Positions 34,822 to 44,190 of a DNA stretch of 64,000 nt are shown piece after piece. Position numbers and translations under genes: made by a program. Source of the stretch: Flavobacterium undicola (lineage in GTDB: Bacteria > Bacteroidota > Bacteroidia > Flavobacteriales > Flavobacteriaceae); the NCBI RefSeq assembly GCF_009909155.2, contig NZ_JAAAPM020000007.1, forward strand, positions 1-64,000, read 5' to 3'. Below the pieces are notes generated by a model, which saw only the letters and a program-made list of their open reading frames with translations, had not been told where the DNA came from and did not search any database. The number at the start of each line of letters is the position of its first letter. Positions within the stretch are counted from its first letter, which is position 1.

Positions 34822-36228
34822 ATGAAAAAAGATGATATAGAAAAATTAATTTCTTCTTTGGAAGATTTTTCTAAAACCCCTCCAGATGATTTATGGAAAG
34901 GGATTGAAGAAAAATTGGATAATCCGAAAAGCAAAAAGGGATTCCTTTTTTGGTGGGCTATTGCAGCAAGTTTCGTTGTTGGATTAGGACTTTTGGCTAC
35001 TTTTTATTCTAATCCGGATAATAATTCGATAGCAGTTCCTGTGGAGCATGAAAACGGATTGGTTAATCAATCAAGATCCATCGATAGTATAGAAAAAGAA
35101 GCTGTCAAAAGTAAAATTGGAACAGCAAAGAAAGTTTTAGATACTAGACTTTCAAATTCAAATGCGTCCGATGAAACTCAAAAACAAGATAATAATTCAA
35201 CAACAACAACAACAACAACAAAACCAACTATTTTTAATTCGAATAATCAAAAAGTATTTCATTCTAAAAATGAAGCTATAGTAGCAAATGCAAACCAGTA
35301 TAATTCTTTTTTAGTTACTAAAAATGAAAGTTCGGTAGCATCAAAAGAAATTAAAAAGGAAGAAAAAGAAGTTTTTTCAAAAGAAAATTCAACTAGAGAA
35401 CAGAATAAAATCGTACCAGAAAAAACTGTTGTTGAGGATAAAGTAAAAGAAAATCCGGCTGCAACTGATTTGAAAGAAAATGCTCTGGCTGCTATAGAAA
35501 AAGAACAGCTGAAGAAAGATAAAATAGCTTTAGTTGAAGACAAATGGTCGATGCAGGTTTTTGCAGGAATAAACAATTCGCAGAATTTAAAAAAGCAAAA
35601 AAGCTTGGGGAATACTATTGAATCTCAAAAAGGATATAATTATGGTGTAAAAGCAAATTATAAACTCAATCGTCGATGGGCGGTGAGCACTGGTTTTAAA
35701 ATAAGTGAATTAGGTCAGCAAGTAGCGAATGTTTCTTATATTAATTCGGCTAAAACTTTGGTTAATATCTCTAAATTTTCTTCGGCTCAACCTCAGGAAA
35801 AGGGAGCAATAACTACTAATTCTAATTATTTATTTATTCCTAATAGTAGAGAGATGAATATGATTGCGAGTACTTTTTACGAAAAAGGAAATTTGTCTCA
35901 AAAAGTACAGTATTTAGAAATGCCTATGGAGATTTCTTATGTTGTTTTAAATAAAGGAAAAGCACGCATTAACATGAATACTGGAGGATTTGTGGGTAAA
36001 GCAATTTCGAATAAAGTTTTGCTTAATGACAGCTCGATAGGGAAAAATCAAGAGGTGAATGATGTGGTTTTTGGAACGGTATTGAGCAGCACTTTACAAT
36101 ACGAATTGTTTAAAAAAACGAAGGTTTTTGTTGAACCGGGAATGAATTACTACACACAGCCTGTTCAAAATCAAAATTTCAATCAATTTCAGTTGATTTT
36201 TAATTTTGGCTTGAATGTGTCTTTTTAA
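34822..36228 (+). CDS. Single-pass membrane protein with anti-sigma-like N-terminus and barrel-like C-terminus
   Basis: The 468-residue protein has a short cytoplasmic segment (1-38), one transmembrane helix (40-62), a long charged, Ser/Thr-rich linker (65-240) with a run of seven Thr (127-133), and a C-terminal part (241-468) of alternating strands like an outer-membrane barrel. Following the sigma-factor gene by 9 bases, it is probably its membrane-bound regulator. An inner-membrane anchor joined to a barrel could bridge both membranes, if both calls are right. The Thr run is encoded by an ACA trinucleotide repeat near 35200-35220. Confidence 0.75.
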   Translation: MKKDDIEKLISSLEDFSKTPPDDLWKGIEEKLDNPKSKKGFLFWWAIAASFVVGLGLLATFYSNPDNNSIAVPVEHENGLVNQSRSIDSIEKEAVKSKIGTAKKVLDTRLSNSNASDETQKQDNNSTTTTTTTKPTIFNSNNQKVFHSKNEAIVANANQYNSFLVTKNESSVASKEIKKEEKEVFSKENSTREQNKIVPEKTVVEDKVKENPAATDLKENALAAIEKEQLKKDKIALVEDKWSMQVFAGINNSQNLKKQKSLGNTIESQKGYNYGVKANYKLNRRWAVSTGFKISELGQQVANVSYINSAKTLVNISKFSSAQPQEKGAITTNSNYLFIPNSREMNMIASTFYEKGNLSQKVQYLEMPMEISYVVLNKGKARINMNTGGFVGKAISNKVLLNDSSIGKNQEVNDVVFGTVLSSTLQYELFKKTKVFVEPGMNYYTQPVQNQNFNQFQLIFNFGLNVSF

Positions 36229-36293
36229 TTCGGTTGCAAATGCTTTAATACAGCTTCTATTTGTGTATTTTTGCGCAAATTTCACTTCAAACC

Positions 36294-36899
36294 ATGTCGC
36301 ATCAGCATTTTATTCTTCATAAACCCTATGGTTATTTGAGTCAATTTATTTACGAATTGAAACGAAAAAAGAAACTGTTGGGGGAATTGCATCATTTTCC
36401 GGAAGGAACAATGGCTATCGGGCGATTAGATGAAGATTCAGAAGGTTTATTGTTACTTACCACCGATGGGAAAGTGAGTGAACAAATTCGTTCCAGAAAA
36501 GTCGACAAAGAATATTATGTTCAAGTGGATGGAGTTATTACTCAAGAAGCCATTGACAACATAAAAAAAGGAGTTGAAATAGGTTTTAATGGAACTAAAT
36601 ACATTACCAAACCTTGTGAAGCCCGTTTGATTATAGAAGTTCCTAACTTTGGGGCAAGGGGAAAAAAAATCCGGGACGAACGCCATGGGCCAACTTCCTG
36701 GGCTTCGATAACAGTCAATGAAGGAAAGTTTCGCCAAGTGCGAAAAATGACCGCAGCTGTTGGATTTCCTACTTTACGTTTAGTGCGTGTTCGAATAGGA
36801 AATGTACATTTGAATGATTTACAATCAGGAGAAGTAATTGAAGTTGAAGATTTCGAGGGAAATAGCAATATCAATGACAATAATCAAATAACCAAATAA
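36294..36899 (+). CDS. rluE: 23S rRNA pseudouridine synthase (RluE-like)
   Basis: The 201-residue protein belongs to the RsuA/RluE branch of pseudouridine synthases; the catalytic Asp is in GRLDEDSEGLLLLTTDG and the second motif is FRQVRKMTAAVGFPTLRLVR. It lacks an N-terminal S4 domain, as RluE does; RluE modifies U2457 of 23S rRNA. The ATG at 36294 opens the conserved SHQHFILHKPYGY block; the longer frame adds 11 residues. It lies 7 bases before trmL, so the two RNA-modification genes are co-transcribed. Confidence 0.9.
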   Translation: MSHQHFILHKPYGYLSQFIYELKRKKKLLGELHHFPEGTMAIGRLDEDSEGLLLLTTDGKVSEQIRSRKVDKEYYVQVDGVITQEAIDNIKKGVEIGFNGTKYITKPCEARLIIEVPNFGARGKKIRDERHGPTSWASITVNEGKFRQVRKMTAAVGFPTLRLVRVRIGNVHLNDLQSGEVIEVEDFEGNSNINDNNQITK

Positions 36900-36906
36900 A
36901 TTAAGA

Positions 36907-37374
36907 ATGTTAAACATCGTTTTAGTAGAACCTGAAATTCCTAATAATACTGGAAATATTGGTCGTTTGTGCGTAGGAACCGAAAGCCGTTTGCACCTGA
37001 TTCATCCGTTTGGGTTTGTTATCAACGATAAAAATTTGAAACGTTCCGGTTTGGATTATTGGATACACCTTGATGTAACCGAATATCAAAATGTAGCCGA
37101 ATGGATGGCTCAAATTCCAGATCAATCCCGTGTTTTTCTGATGAGTTCCCATGCTGAAAGATCTTATTTGGAAAACGAATTTCAGGATGGAGATTGGTTG
37201 GTTTTTGGAAAAGAAAGTGTTGGATTGAGTTCAGAATTTCTGGAGTTATTCGATAAAAAGAATCAATTAACAATTCCTATGTCGTCTTTAATCAGAAGTT
37301 TTAATATCGCTAATTCAGTGGCTTTTGTGGTAGGTGAAGCTAAGAGACAGATTGCAATTGGAAGTTTACAGTAA
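36907..37374 (+). CDS. trmL: tRNA (cytidine/uridine-34-2'-O)-methyltransferase
   Basis: TrmL methylates the 2'-hydroxyl at the wobble position of tRNA-Leu isoacceptors. The 155-residue length and SPOUT-type motifs fit: EPEIPNNTGNIGRLC (8-22), LVFGKESVGLS, and IPMSSLIRSFNIANSVAFV, which forms the trefoil-knot cofactor site. It is the second gene of a two-gene unit with rluE. Confidence 0.92.
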   Translation: MLNIVLVEPEIPNNTGNIGRLCVGTESRLHLIHPFGFVINDKNLKRSGLDYWIHLDVTEYQNVAEWMAQIPDQSRVFLMSSHAERSYLENEFQDGDWLVFGKESVGLSSEFLELFDKKNQLTIPMSSLIRSFNIANSVAFVVGEAKRQIAIGSLQ

Positions 37375-37419
37375 GCAGTTTTTAGTGATCAGTTAAGTAG
37401 ATTTTAGAAAGCAGAATAC

Positions 37420-37461
37420 AGAAAATAGAATACAGATTTTAGAAAATAGAATTTAGATTTT
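37420..37461. repeat. Tandem 21-base repeat
   Basis: AGAAAATAGAATACAGATTTT (37420-37440, 21 bases written as two halves AGAAAATAGAA and TACAGATTTT) is repeated at 37441-37461 with two changes. It is followed by CTTAGTGAACTTAGCG-type degenerate filler. The 175-base gap 37375-37549 has no other feature. Confidence 0.6.
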
Positions 37462-37549
37462 CTTAGTGAACTTAGCGAAAAACTTTGTGCTCTTTGTGGT
37501 TAAATACAAAGATTTTTTAATTCAAATTAATTAGACATTGATAGAAATT

Positions 37550-38362
37550 ATGAGAGAAAATATATCTGTTGAGCAAGCTTTACGAAGAGGTAGATGGCAA
37601 TTAAAATACTTGCCGATGATAGCAACTTTCGGGTGTATTACAGGAAGTTTTTTTATTTCGAATCAAACTACAACAGGTGGTTGGGTTATTCCAATTGGGT
37701 TTATTTCAGGTTTTTCAATTGGTTGGCTTGTATGGAGTTATTTTGTTATGGAATGGAAAATTTGGGCTTATGAAAATGTTAGAAATATTCACGAATTACA
37801 ACGAAAAGCTGTTGACGAAAAATTAATTTGGGAAAGTGGGAGTTGGTTTGAAAAAACAGAATTTAAAAATTATCAGCAAAAACTGAAATTAAAGCAATTA
37901 GAGGAAAAATTTCTTGAAAAAGATATTTTCAAAGATGATATTTCTGTTCCAAGAGAAACTATAATTTTTTATTCAAGAATTACAATTTTAGTATTATTGA
38001 TTCTATTTTTGGGAGTTAGCTTTTTGGGAACTTATTTATTAGTTGAAAAAGAATATTTTGGGTTGATATTATTGATTTTTGGACTGTTTCTATCATTTAA
38101 TCAAATTAAAAAATTAAAAGACAAAGCACCTCAAATTATTCTAAATGATAAAGGGATTAAATTAAAAAATGAAAATTTAATTCCATGGAGTAAAATTTAT
38201 AATGATAGAGTTTTTAGTCAAAGTAATGGTAAAAGTTCAACTAATTATCTTGCTTTTAATGATGAAAAAATAGTAATAGATGAGTTGTCAATAAAATTCA
38301 ATGAATTAGAAAATTTACTACATGTTTATAGAGTTCGCTACGAAAATAATAACCCTAACTAA
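37550..38362 (+). CDS. Membrane protein of unknown function
   Basis: The 270-residue protein (ATG at 37550; a TTG at 37538 would add four residues) has two N-terminal transmembrane helices (about 20-65), a charged cytoplasmic region (70-140) and two more helices (about 145-190), then a soluble C-terminus with strands (QIILNDKGIKLKNENLIPWS) resembling the PH-like ends of several bacterial membrane proteins. I do not recognise the family with certainty. Its last 8 bases overlap the convergent ABC ATPase gene. Confidence 0.6.
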   Translation: MRENISVEQALRRGRWQLKYLPMIATFGCITGSFFISNQTTTGGWVIPIGFISGFSIGWLVWSYFVMEWKIWAYENVRNIHELQRKAVDEKLIWESGSWFEKTEFKNYQQKLKLKQLEEKFLEKDIFKDDISVPRETIIFYSRITILVLLILFLGVSFLGTYLLVEKEYFGLILLIFGLFLSFNQIKKLKDKAPQIILNDKGIKLKNENLIPWSKIYNDRVFSQSNGKSSTNYLAFNDEKIVIDELSIKFNELENLLHVYRVRYENNNPN

Positions 38363-39140
38363 TTACAAACTTTCCTTTTGTAGCATCAAAAACAATATGT
38401 TCGTCTTTGAACAAGGTATTGAAACTGCCTTTTGAAATAAAATTACAAGGTTCATCTTGAACTACGGTTTCAGGAGTCATGATAATCATTTCGTCACTCA
38501 ATTGAATAGCCATATCGATATCGTGGGTAGAAAACAGAATGCATTTTTGAGTTTCCTGAGTGAGTTTTTTCAAGAGTTTAAATAATGCCACTTTATGCAG
38601 TAAATCCAAATGCGTCGTAGGTTCGTCCAAAATAATGAGTGGCGTATCCTGTGCCAAAGCTCGTGCTACCAATACTTTTTGTAATTGTCCATCGCTGATT
38701 TCATAATGTCTTTTGGAAGCCAAATGTTCAATTTGCGTAAGCGCTAAGGCGTGGTTTACTTTTTCGATATCTTCATCAGCTAAGGTGCCAATCCAGTTGG
38801 TATACGGTTGTCTGCCTAAGGCGACCAATTCAAAAACCGTTAGATTACTTGGGGGTAATTTTTCGGTTAAGACTACACTTAAATTTTTGGCTAAAGCCAA
38901 AGAATTCATTTCATGGATGTTTTTTCCGTTCAATAAAACAGTCCCGGAAACCGTTTTTTGAATTCCGGTAATGGTGCGCAATAAAGTCGATTTTCCAATA
39001 CCATTAGCACCAACTAAAGCAATTAGTTTTCCTTTTTCTAAGGTCAAATCAATATTAGCAGCAACAACAGTTTGCTCTTTTTTATGAGTATAGCCGATGC
39101 TTATTTTAGATGCTTGTAAGATGGTTTCAGTATTGTTCAT
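38355..39140 (-). CDS. FecE/BtuD-type ABC importer ATPase
   Basis: The 261-residue ATPase has Walker A (GANGIGKSTLL, about 43-53), a signature helix ISDGQLQKVLVARAL, Walker B (LIILDEPTTHLD) and the switch histidine (LFSTHDID). This subgroup powers iron-siderophore or cobalamin import with BtuC/FecCD-type permeases. No permease lies beside it, so partners must be elsewhere; the BtuF-like binding protein at 14.1 kb is one possible partner. It lies 6 bases downstream of the ABC exporter gene. Confidence 0.88.
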   Translation of the reverse strand: MNNTETILQASKISIGYTHKKEQTVVAANIDLTLEKGKLIALVGANGIGKSTLLRTITGIQKTVSGTVLLNGKNIHEMNSLALAKNLSVVLTEKLPPSNLTVFELVALGRQPYTNWIGTLADEDIEKVNHALALTQIEHLASKRHYEISDGQLQKVLVARALAQDTPLIILDEPTTHLDLLHKVALFKLLKKLTQETQKCILFSTHDIDMAIQLSDEMIIMTPETVVQDEPCNFISKGSFNTLFKDEHIVFDATKGKFVIS

Positions 39141-39146
39141 TTTTTA

Positions 39147-40901
39147 CTATTCAGCTAATGAAAATTGAGAATCGTATAAGTTTTTATAGTAACCGGATTC
39201 TTTATTAATCAATTCTTGATGTGTTCCTTCTTCAACAACGAGTCCTTTGTCCATAACTACAATTTTATCAGCATTGACAATAGTTGCCAGTCGGTGGGCA
39301 ATAACAATAGAAGTTCTTCCTTTAGTAATGGTTTCGGTGGCACGCTGAATCAATTCTTCAGAATAGGTATCAATTGATGAGGTCGCTTCGTCCAAAATTA
39401 AAATACTTGGATTACTCACATAAGCTCTCAAAAAAGCAATCAGTTGGCGTTGTCCCGAAGACAACATCACGCCGCGTTCTTTTACGTCAAAATCATAATT
39501 ATCTGGTAAACTCATAATAAAATTATGAACCCCTATTTTTTTGGCGGCAGCATACACATCTTTACGGGTAATTGCAGGATTGTTGAGTGTGATATTATTG
39601 TAAATGGTATCGGCAAATAAGAATACATCTTGCAATACAATTGCAATTTGTTTTCTAAGCGAACTCAAAGTGTAGTTTTCTATGTTCTCGTTATCAATAC
39701 AAATGGTACCACTTTTTATTTCGTAAAAACGATTCAATAAGTTGATAATAGTTGATTTTCCTGCTCCGGTTGAACCTACAATGGCTATTGTTTCGCCTGA
39801 ATTCACGCTTAAGTCAATGCCTTTAATTACTTCTTCATTTTCGATATAACTGAAACGAACGTCTTTAAAAGTGATGTTTCCATCAAAAATAGGCGCTTCA
39901 ATTTTTCCGGTATCTTGGATTTGATCTTGTGTGTCAATAATCTCAAAAACACGATTGGCAGCAATCATTCCCAGTTGCATCTCGTTGAATTTATCCGCAA
40001 TTTGGCGCAAAGGGTTGAATAACATTCCAATAAACATGGTGTACGAAAACAAATCTCCAAAAGTGGTGAAATTATCGCCATTTAGGATCTTAATTCCGCC
40101 GTACAAAACAATAAATCCAAGTGTCAGCGACGAAATAATATCGGCAATAGGAAAGAAGATGGAGTTATAAAGAATAGTTTTTATCCAGGCATTTTGGTGT
40201 TTTTCGTTGATATCTTTAAATTTCTCCGATTCAATTTCTTCGCGGTTGAACAATTGAACAATCTTCATTCCGGTAACGCGTTCCTGTACAAAGGTATTCA
40301 TGTTAGCAATTTGCGTACGCACTTCTTCAAAGGCAACCTGCATTTTGCGTTGGAAAATTCGAGTAATAAAAACTAAAATTGGCATGGCAACAATCACAAT
40401 CCAAGTCAGTTTCCAGTTCATGTAAAACATAAAAAGAAGCACCACAACCATTTTCATCAAGTCACTGATAATCATGAACAAACCTTGGCTGAAAATACGT
40501 GCAATCGACTCAATGTCAGATACTGAACGGGTTACGAGTTGTCCCACAGGAACCAGATCAAAATATTTCATTCGGAAACTTAAAATGTGTTTGAACAATT
40601 TAATCCGAATGTCTTTTACAATATCCTGCCCCAGCCAGTTTGCCCAATACACAAAGTAAAATTGTGAAAAAACCTCCAGTAAAAGCACAATTCCCATTAA
40701 ACTGATGTAAAATAAAAGTCCTTGAGCATCATGGGTTTTAATGTAACCGTCCACCGTTTGTTTCAATAAATACGGACGTAAAGCTGCAAAAATAGATAAG
40801 GAAATGGCAAAAATCACTACGCCATTAAAGCGCCATTGGTACGGCTTTGTGTATTGTAATATTCGTTTGAATAATCGGGTATCAAATGCTTTTGCTTTCA
40901 T
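39147..40901 (-). CDS. ABC exporter half-transporter (permease-ATPase fusion)
   Basis: The 584-residue protein has six transmembrane helices (about 20-310) followed by an ATPase with Walker A (GSTGAGKSTIINLLNRF), signature LSSGQRQLIAFLRAY, Walker B (ILILDEATSSID) and H-loop (VIAHRLATI). Homodimeric MsbA/multidrug-type exporters have this form. The substrate is unknown; lipids, peptides or drugs are all seen in the family. It lies between truA and the importer-type ATPase on the minus strand. Confidence 0.92.
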   Translation of the reverse strand: MKAKAFDTRLFKRILQYTKPYQWRFNGVVIFAISLSIFAALRPYLLKQTVDGYIKTHDAQGLLFYISLMGIVLLLEVFSQFYFVYWANWLGQDIVKDIRIKLFKHILSFRMKYFDLVPVGQLVTRSVSDIESIARIFSQGLFMIISDLMKMVVVLLFMFYMNWKLTWIVIVAMPILVFITRIFQRKMQVAFEEVRTQIANMNTFVQERVTGMKIVQLFNREEIESEKFKDINEKHQNAWIKTILYNSIFFPIADIISSLTLGFIVLYGGIKILNGDNFTTFGDLFSYTMFIGMLFNPLRQIADKFNEMQLGMIAANRVFEIIDTQDQIQDTGKIEAPIFDGNITFKDVRFSYIENEEVIKGIDLSVNSGETIAIVGSTGAGKSTIINLLNRFYEIKSGTICIDNENIENYTLSSLRKQIAIVLQDVFLFADTIYNNITLNNPAITRKDVYAAAKKIGVHNFIMSLPDNYDFDVKERGVMLSSGQRQLIAFLRAYVSNPSILILDEATSSIDTYSEELIQRATETITKGRTSIVIAHRLATIVNADKIVVMDKGLVVEEGTHQELINKESGYYKNLYDSQFSLAE

Positions 40902-40964
40902 TTTTTTTAAGCTGAATTAATTTCAGTTTTAGTACTTAGTTTTCTTTGTCTTTAGTTCCAAGTA

Positions 40965-41735
40965 CTAATCTTCTAAATAAGGATATTCAATTTTAGTCAA
41001 ATACAATCCGTGTGCCGGAACCGAAAAACCTGCTTTGTCTCTACTTTTACTTTCGATAATAGTGTTAAAATCGGCTAATGTTATTTTGCCTAAACCAATG
41101 TTTACCAGTGTTCCTACAATAGAACGCACCATATTCCTCAAAAAACGATTGGCTGAAATGGTAAAAATCAGTTTGTTTTCTTCCTGTTTAGCTCCGCTCT
41201 GTTCGGCTCCGCCTCGAGTCCAATACGCTTCAAAAATAGTACAATCAAATGTGTTTACATCGGTATTGACCTTAGAGAAACATTGAAAATCAGTGTGGTT
41301 GAATAATAGTTTTGCAGCTTCATTCATTAAATCCACATCTAAATTTTGATGGAAATACCAACTTTGCTCCTGTAAAAATGCATCTTTAAAGATATTGATA
41401 TGGTATTCATAAGTTCTTTTAGTCGCATCAAAACGAGTGTGTGCTTCGCTGTCAACTGGAAAAATCGCATAAATAACAATATCTTTAGGAAGATAGGAAT
41501 TGAGTTTGTGTACTAATTTTGGAATATCAAACTGATTTTCGAAATCAAAATGAGCATACATTTCCTTTGCATGAACTCCAGTGTCAGTACGTCCTGCGCC
41601 CATTAAGTTTATATCAGAATTCAATAAAACCGAGAAGGCTTTATTCAGCGTTTCCTGTACCGAAGCTGCATTAGGCTGAATTTGCCAACCATGATATGGA
41701 GTTCCGTTGTAAGCTAATTTTATAAAATATCTCAA
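40965..41735 (-). CDS. truA: tRNA pseudouridine(38-40) synthase
   Basis: TruA modifies U38-U40 in tRNA anticodon stems. The 256-residue length is typical; the catalytic Asp is D51 in MGAGRTDTGVHA, and RYFIKLAYNGTPYHGWQIQP opens the protein. The C-terminal AHGLYLTKIEYPY is also conserved. It is the first gene of the truA-exporter-ATPase run, 63 bases before the exporter. Confidence 0.95.
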   Translation of the reverse strand: MRYFIKLAYNGTPYHGWQIQPNAASVQETLNKAFSVLLNSDINLMGAGRTDTGVHAKEMYAHFDFENQFDIPKLVHKLNSYLPKDIVIYAIFPVDSEAHTRFDATKRTYEYHINIFKDAFLQEQSWYFHQNLDVDLMNEAAKLLFNHTDFQCFSKVNTDVNTFDCTIFEAYWTRGGAEQSGAKQEENKLIFTISANRFLRNMVRSIVGTLVNIGLGKITLADFNTIIESKSRDKAGFSVPAHGLYLTKIEYPYLED

Positions 41736-41968
41736 GTTTTTAATCTCAAAGTTTCAGAATTTCAAAGGTACAAAAAAGAACCTAAGGTACTGAGTCGCTA
41801 AGATACTAAGTTTTTGTTAAGAGATGCCTTAACGCATTTAATACATATTGCAAATAAAAGAGATTTCGATGTTGATTTTTTACAGAAAAAACTTTGAAAT
41901 TATCTTTGTTTGAACCTTACAAAAACGGTAGTACCTTAGCATCCTGGAATCTTAGACTCTAAAAAAAA
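41736..41968. other. Divergent intergenic region with decayed inverted repeats
   Basis: This 233-base gap holds CTAAGGTAC (41782-41790) and its reverse complement GTACCTTAG (41931-41939), plus several ACTTAGC/CTAAG-like half-repeats. I see no ORF, tRNA or clear promoter box. It resembles degenerate Flavobacterium intergenic repeats rather than a regulatory site. Confidence 0.4.
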
Positions 41969-42466
41969 ATGAAAAAAATCCTTTTACTTTCGGATACACA
42001 CAGCCATATTGACGATGCTATTTTAAAATATGTAAAACAAGCCGATGAGGTTTGGCATGCGGGAGATATTGGCGATTTGGAAGTGACAGATACCATTAAA
42101 AAAATAAAACCTTTGCGTGCTGTTTACGGCAATATCGATGATGCTCAGGCGCGTTTAGAATTTCCGTTGCACAATCGGTTTATGTGCGAAGAGGTTCCGG
42201 TTTGGATTACCCATATTGGCGGTTATCCCGGAAAATACAATCCTAATATAAAAGCCGAAATGACGGCTAATCCTCCAAAATTATTCATTTGTGGGCATTC
42301 GCATATTTTAAAAGTCATGTTTGATAAAAAGCATAATCTTTTACACATGAATCCTGGTGCTTGCGGAAAAAGTGGTTTTCATCAAGTACGCACCATGCTG
42401 CGATTTGTAATTGAAGGCGATAAAATTAAAGATCTGGAAATTATAGAAATTGAAAAAAGAGTTTGA
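41969..42466 (+). CDS. YfcE/MJ0936-type metallophosphoesterase
   Basis: The 165-residue protein has the five calcineurin-like metal-binding blocks: LLLSDTHSHIDD (5-16), HAGDIGD, YGNIDDA, ITHIGG and CGHSHIL, which bind two divalent metals. YfcE-type enzymes hydrolyse phosphodiesters in vitro; the physiological substrate is unknown. Its stop codon abuts the stop of the convergent TPR-kinase gene with no base between. Confidence 0.92.
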   Translation: MKKILLLSDTHSHIDDAILKYVKQADEVWHAGDIGDLEVTDTIKKIKPLRAVYGNIDDAQARLEFPLHNRFMCEEVPVWITHIGGYPGKYNPNIKAEMTANPPKLFICGHSHILKVMFDKKHNLLHMNPGACGKSGFHQVRTMLRFVIEGDKIKDLEIIEIEKRV

Positions 42467-44164
42467 TTAAACTATTGATTTTGCTTTGTATTCAATAGGA
42501 GCTATTATTTCAATAGTTGTTCCCTCACCAGGTTTCGAAATAATTTTTATTTTCCCATCCATTGTATTAATTCGGGCTTTGATTTGGTTCAAACCAAATC
42601 CTTCAATGGTTTGATATTGTTTGATTTCAAAACCTTTTCCATTGTCTTTTACCTGAATGTGTAGTTTAGATTTTATTTCTTTTAGAGTGAGTTTAGCTTT
42701 ACTGGCTTCACTATGTTTCATAATGTTGTTTAATAATTCGCTAATTATATAATACATTCTCGTTTCATAATCTTCATTGTAGCGAGTATCATCGGAAACA
42801 TTGCTATGGTAATTGAAATGAATGGTAGAATTAGAATTCATTTCGCATAAATCTTTAAGAGCGTAAAATAATCCAAAACGAGTCAATAATGAAGGTGTAA
42901 GTTGATGTGATAAATCGCGTATTTTATAATGTGTTTGAATTAGAATAGCTTTAGTTTTTGTTATTTCTTCGCTATTATTTTTATTTTTTGAAGAAAAAAT
43001 AGTTAGATGTAAAGCTGCAGCTGAGAGTAAGGCACTGATGTTATCATGCAAAAAGGCTGCGATTTTTTTTCGTTCTATTTCTTGTCCATCTATAGAAGCC
43101 GTAATTATTTTTTCCTGAATTTTACTCTCAATATCTTTGAGTTTATTGGTTTGTTTTAATTGGCTATTTTGAAAATACAGATACGAAAACACAATAATTA
43201 GGAGTAGTATCGATATAATACTAATGCTAATAAGCTTGTTTTTAGATTGTTTTTCTAATAAGAGTTGGTGATTAGTTTTGATGTTATCAATTTCTCTTTT
43301 GTATTCATCAATTTCAAGGTTGATACCTGCAACGTTAATTTTTTTTAATTTTTCTTCGGTATTGAGTTCGTTTGCAATTTCATTGTAGGCTTTTAGATTT
43401 AGATATGCTTTTTCGAAGTTTTTTGTTTTGAATAAAAAATTAGCATACTCTTGATAGGTAAAGGATAAGTCGGATTTTTCATTGCCTTGCTGACCTAATT
43501 GAATTGCTTGTTCGAAATAAAAATTGGCCTTTTTAGGGTTGTTTACATGAGAATAATACATGCCGTTCAACATGTTTAATGCCACAATAGTGGATTTGTC
43601 TCCATGTTTTTTATGGTATTTGTTGATGTAATCTAAATAGGGTAGCCCCAAATTAAATTTACCAATGTCAAAATAAGCCCAGGTAATATTGAGTTTTGTT
43701 AAAATAATTTCAGACGAATCGGCAATTTTTGTGCTGTATTTGAGTGATTTTTTATAATAATAAATTCCTTTAGCATATTCTTTTTTGTCAAAACAATAGA
43801 TGTTACCAAGGTTGTTGTTTATCCAGTTTTTAAGATGATGATTATTTGTTCTGTTAGCGTAAATAATTCCTTTTTTGTAGTAAAACAACGCTTTTTCATA
43901 TTCGGCTAATTGATCAAAATTGGCAGCAATGGTATTGTAAGAAGCCGCAATAAGATTGTCGTCTTTTATTGCAATGGCTTTACTTAAGGTTTTACGAGAT
44001 AATATTAATGATTTTTCAAATTTTTCAGCTCGCATCAATCGAGTCGATTCTTTTAACAAAGCAGCTGTTTCTTCTTTTGCCGTTTTTTTTGTGTGCGAAA
44101 ATGAGAAGTTACTATAACTAATTAAGAGTACGAATAACAATCTGAAAATGCATTTGTAAATCAT
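42467..44164 (-). CDS. TPR sensor histidine kinase (HisKA_3)
   Basis: The 565-residue protein has a signal peptide (1-23), a series of tetratricopeptide-like repeats in the periplasm (about 30-270), one transmembrane helix (311-331), a HisKA_3 dimerisation domain with H373 in AAFLHDNISALLS and a HATPase_c domain (NNIMKHSEASKAKL, KDNGKGFE, GFGLNQIKARI). It phosphorylates LuxR/NarL-type regulators; such a regulator is encoded 26 bases upstream. The TPR part likely senses protein or peptide ligands. Confidence 0.92.
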   Translation of the reverse strand: MIYKCIFRLLFVLLISYSNFSFSHTKKTAKEETAALLKESTRLMRAEKFEKSLILSRKTLSKAIAIKDDNLIAASYNTIAANFDQLAEYEKALFYYKKGIIYANRTNNHHLKNWINNNLGNIYCFDKKEYAKGIYYYKKSLKYSTKIADSSEIILTKLNITWAYFDIGKFNLGLPYLDYINKYHKKHGDKSTIVALNMLNGMYYSHVNNPKKANFYFEQAIQLGQQGNEKSDLSFTYQEYANFLFKTKNFEKAYLNLKAYNEIANELNTEEKLKKINVAGINLEIDEYKREIDNIKTNHQLLLEKQSKNKLISISIISILLLIIVFSYLYFQNSQLKQTNKLKDIESKIQEKIITASIDGQEIERKKIAAFLHDNISALLSAAALHLTIFSSKNKNNSEEITKTKAILIQTHYKIRDLSHQLTPSLLTRFGLFYALKDLCEMNSNSTIHFNYHSNVSDDTRYNEDYETRMYYIISELLNNIMKHSEASKAKLTLKEIKSKLHIQVKDNGKGFEIKQYQTIEGFGLNQIKARINTMDGKIKIISKPGEGTTIEIIAPIEYKAKSIV

Positions 44165-44190
44165 AAATGAAAAAGTTGAAATGATTAAGC

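Noticed and set aside
35199-35222. ACA trinucleotide run considered as a microsatellite of its own
   Set aside because: It is a short in-frame Thr run in a Ser/Thr/Asn-rich linker, so it is described with the host gene only.
36542-36880. 112-codon minus-strand ORF opposite rluE
   Set aside because: It is the antisense shadow of a well-supported pseudouridine synthase gene.
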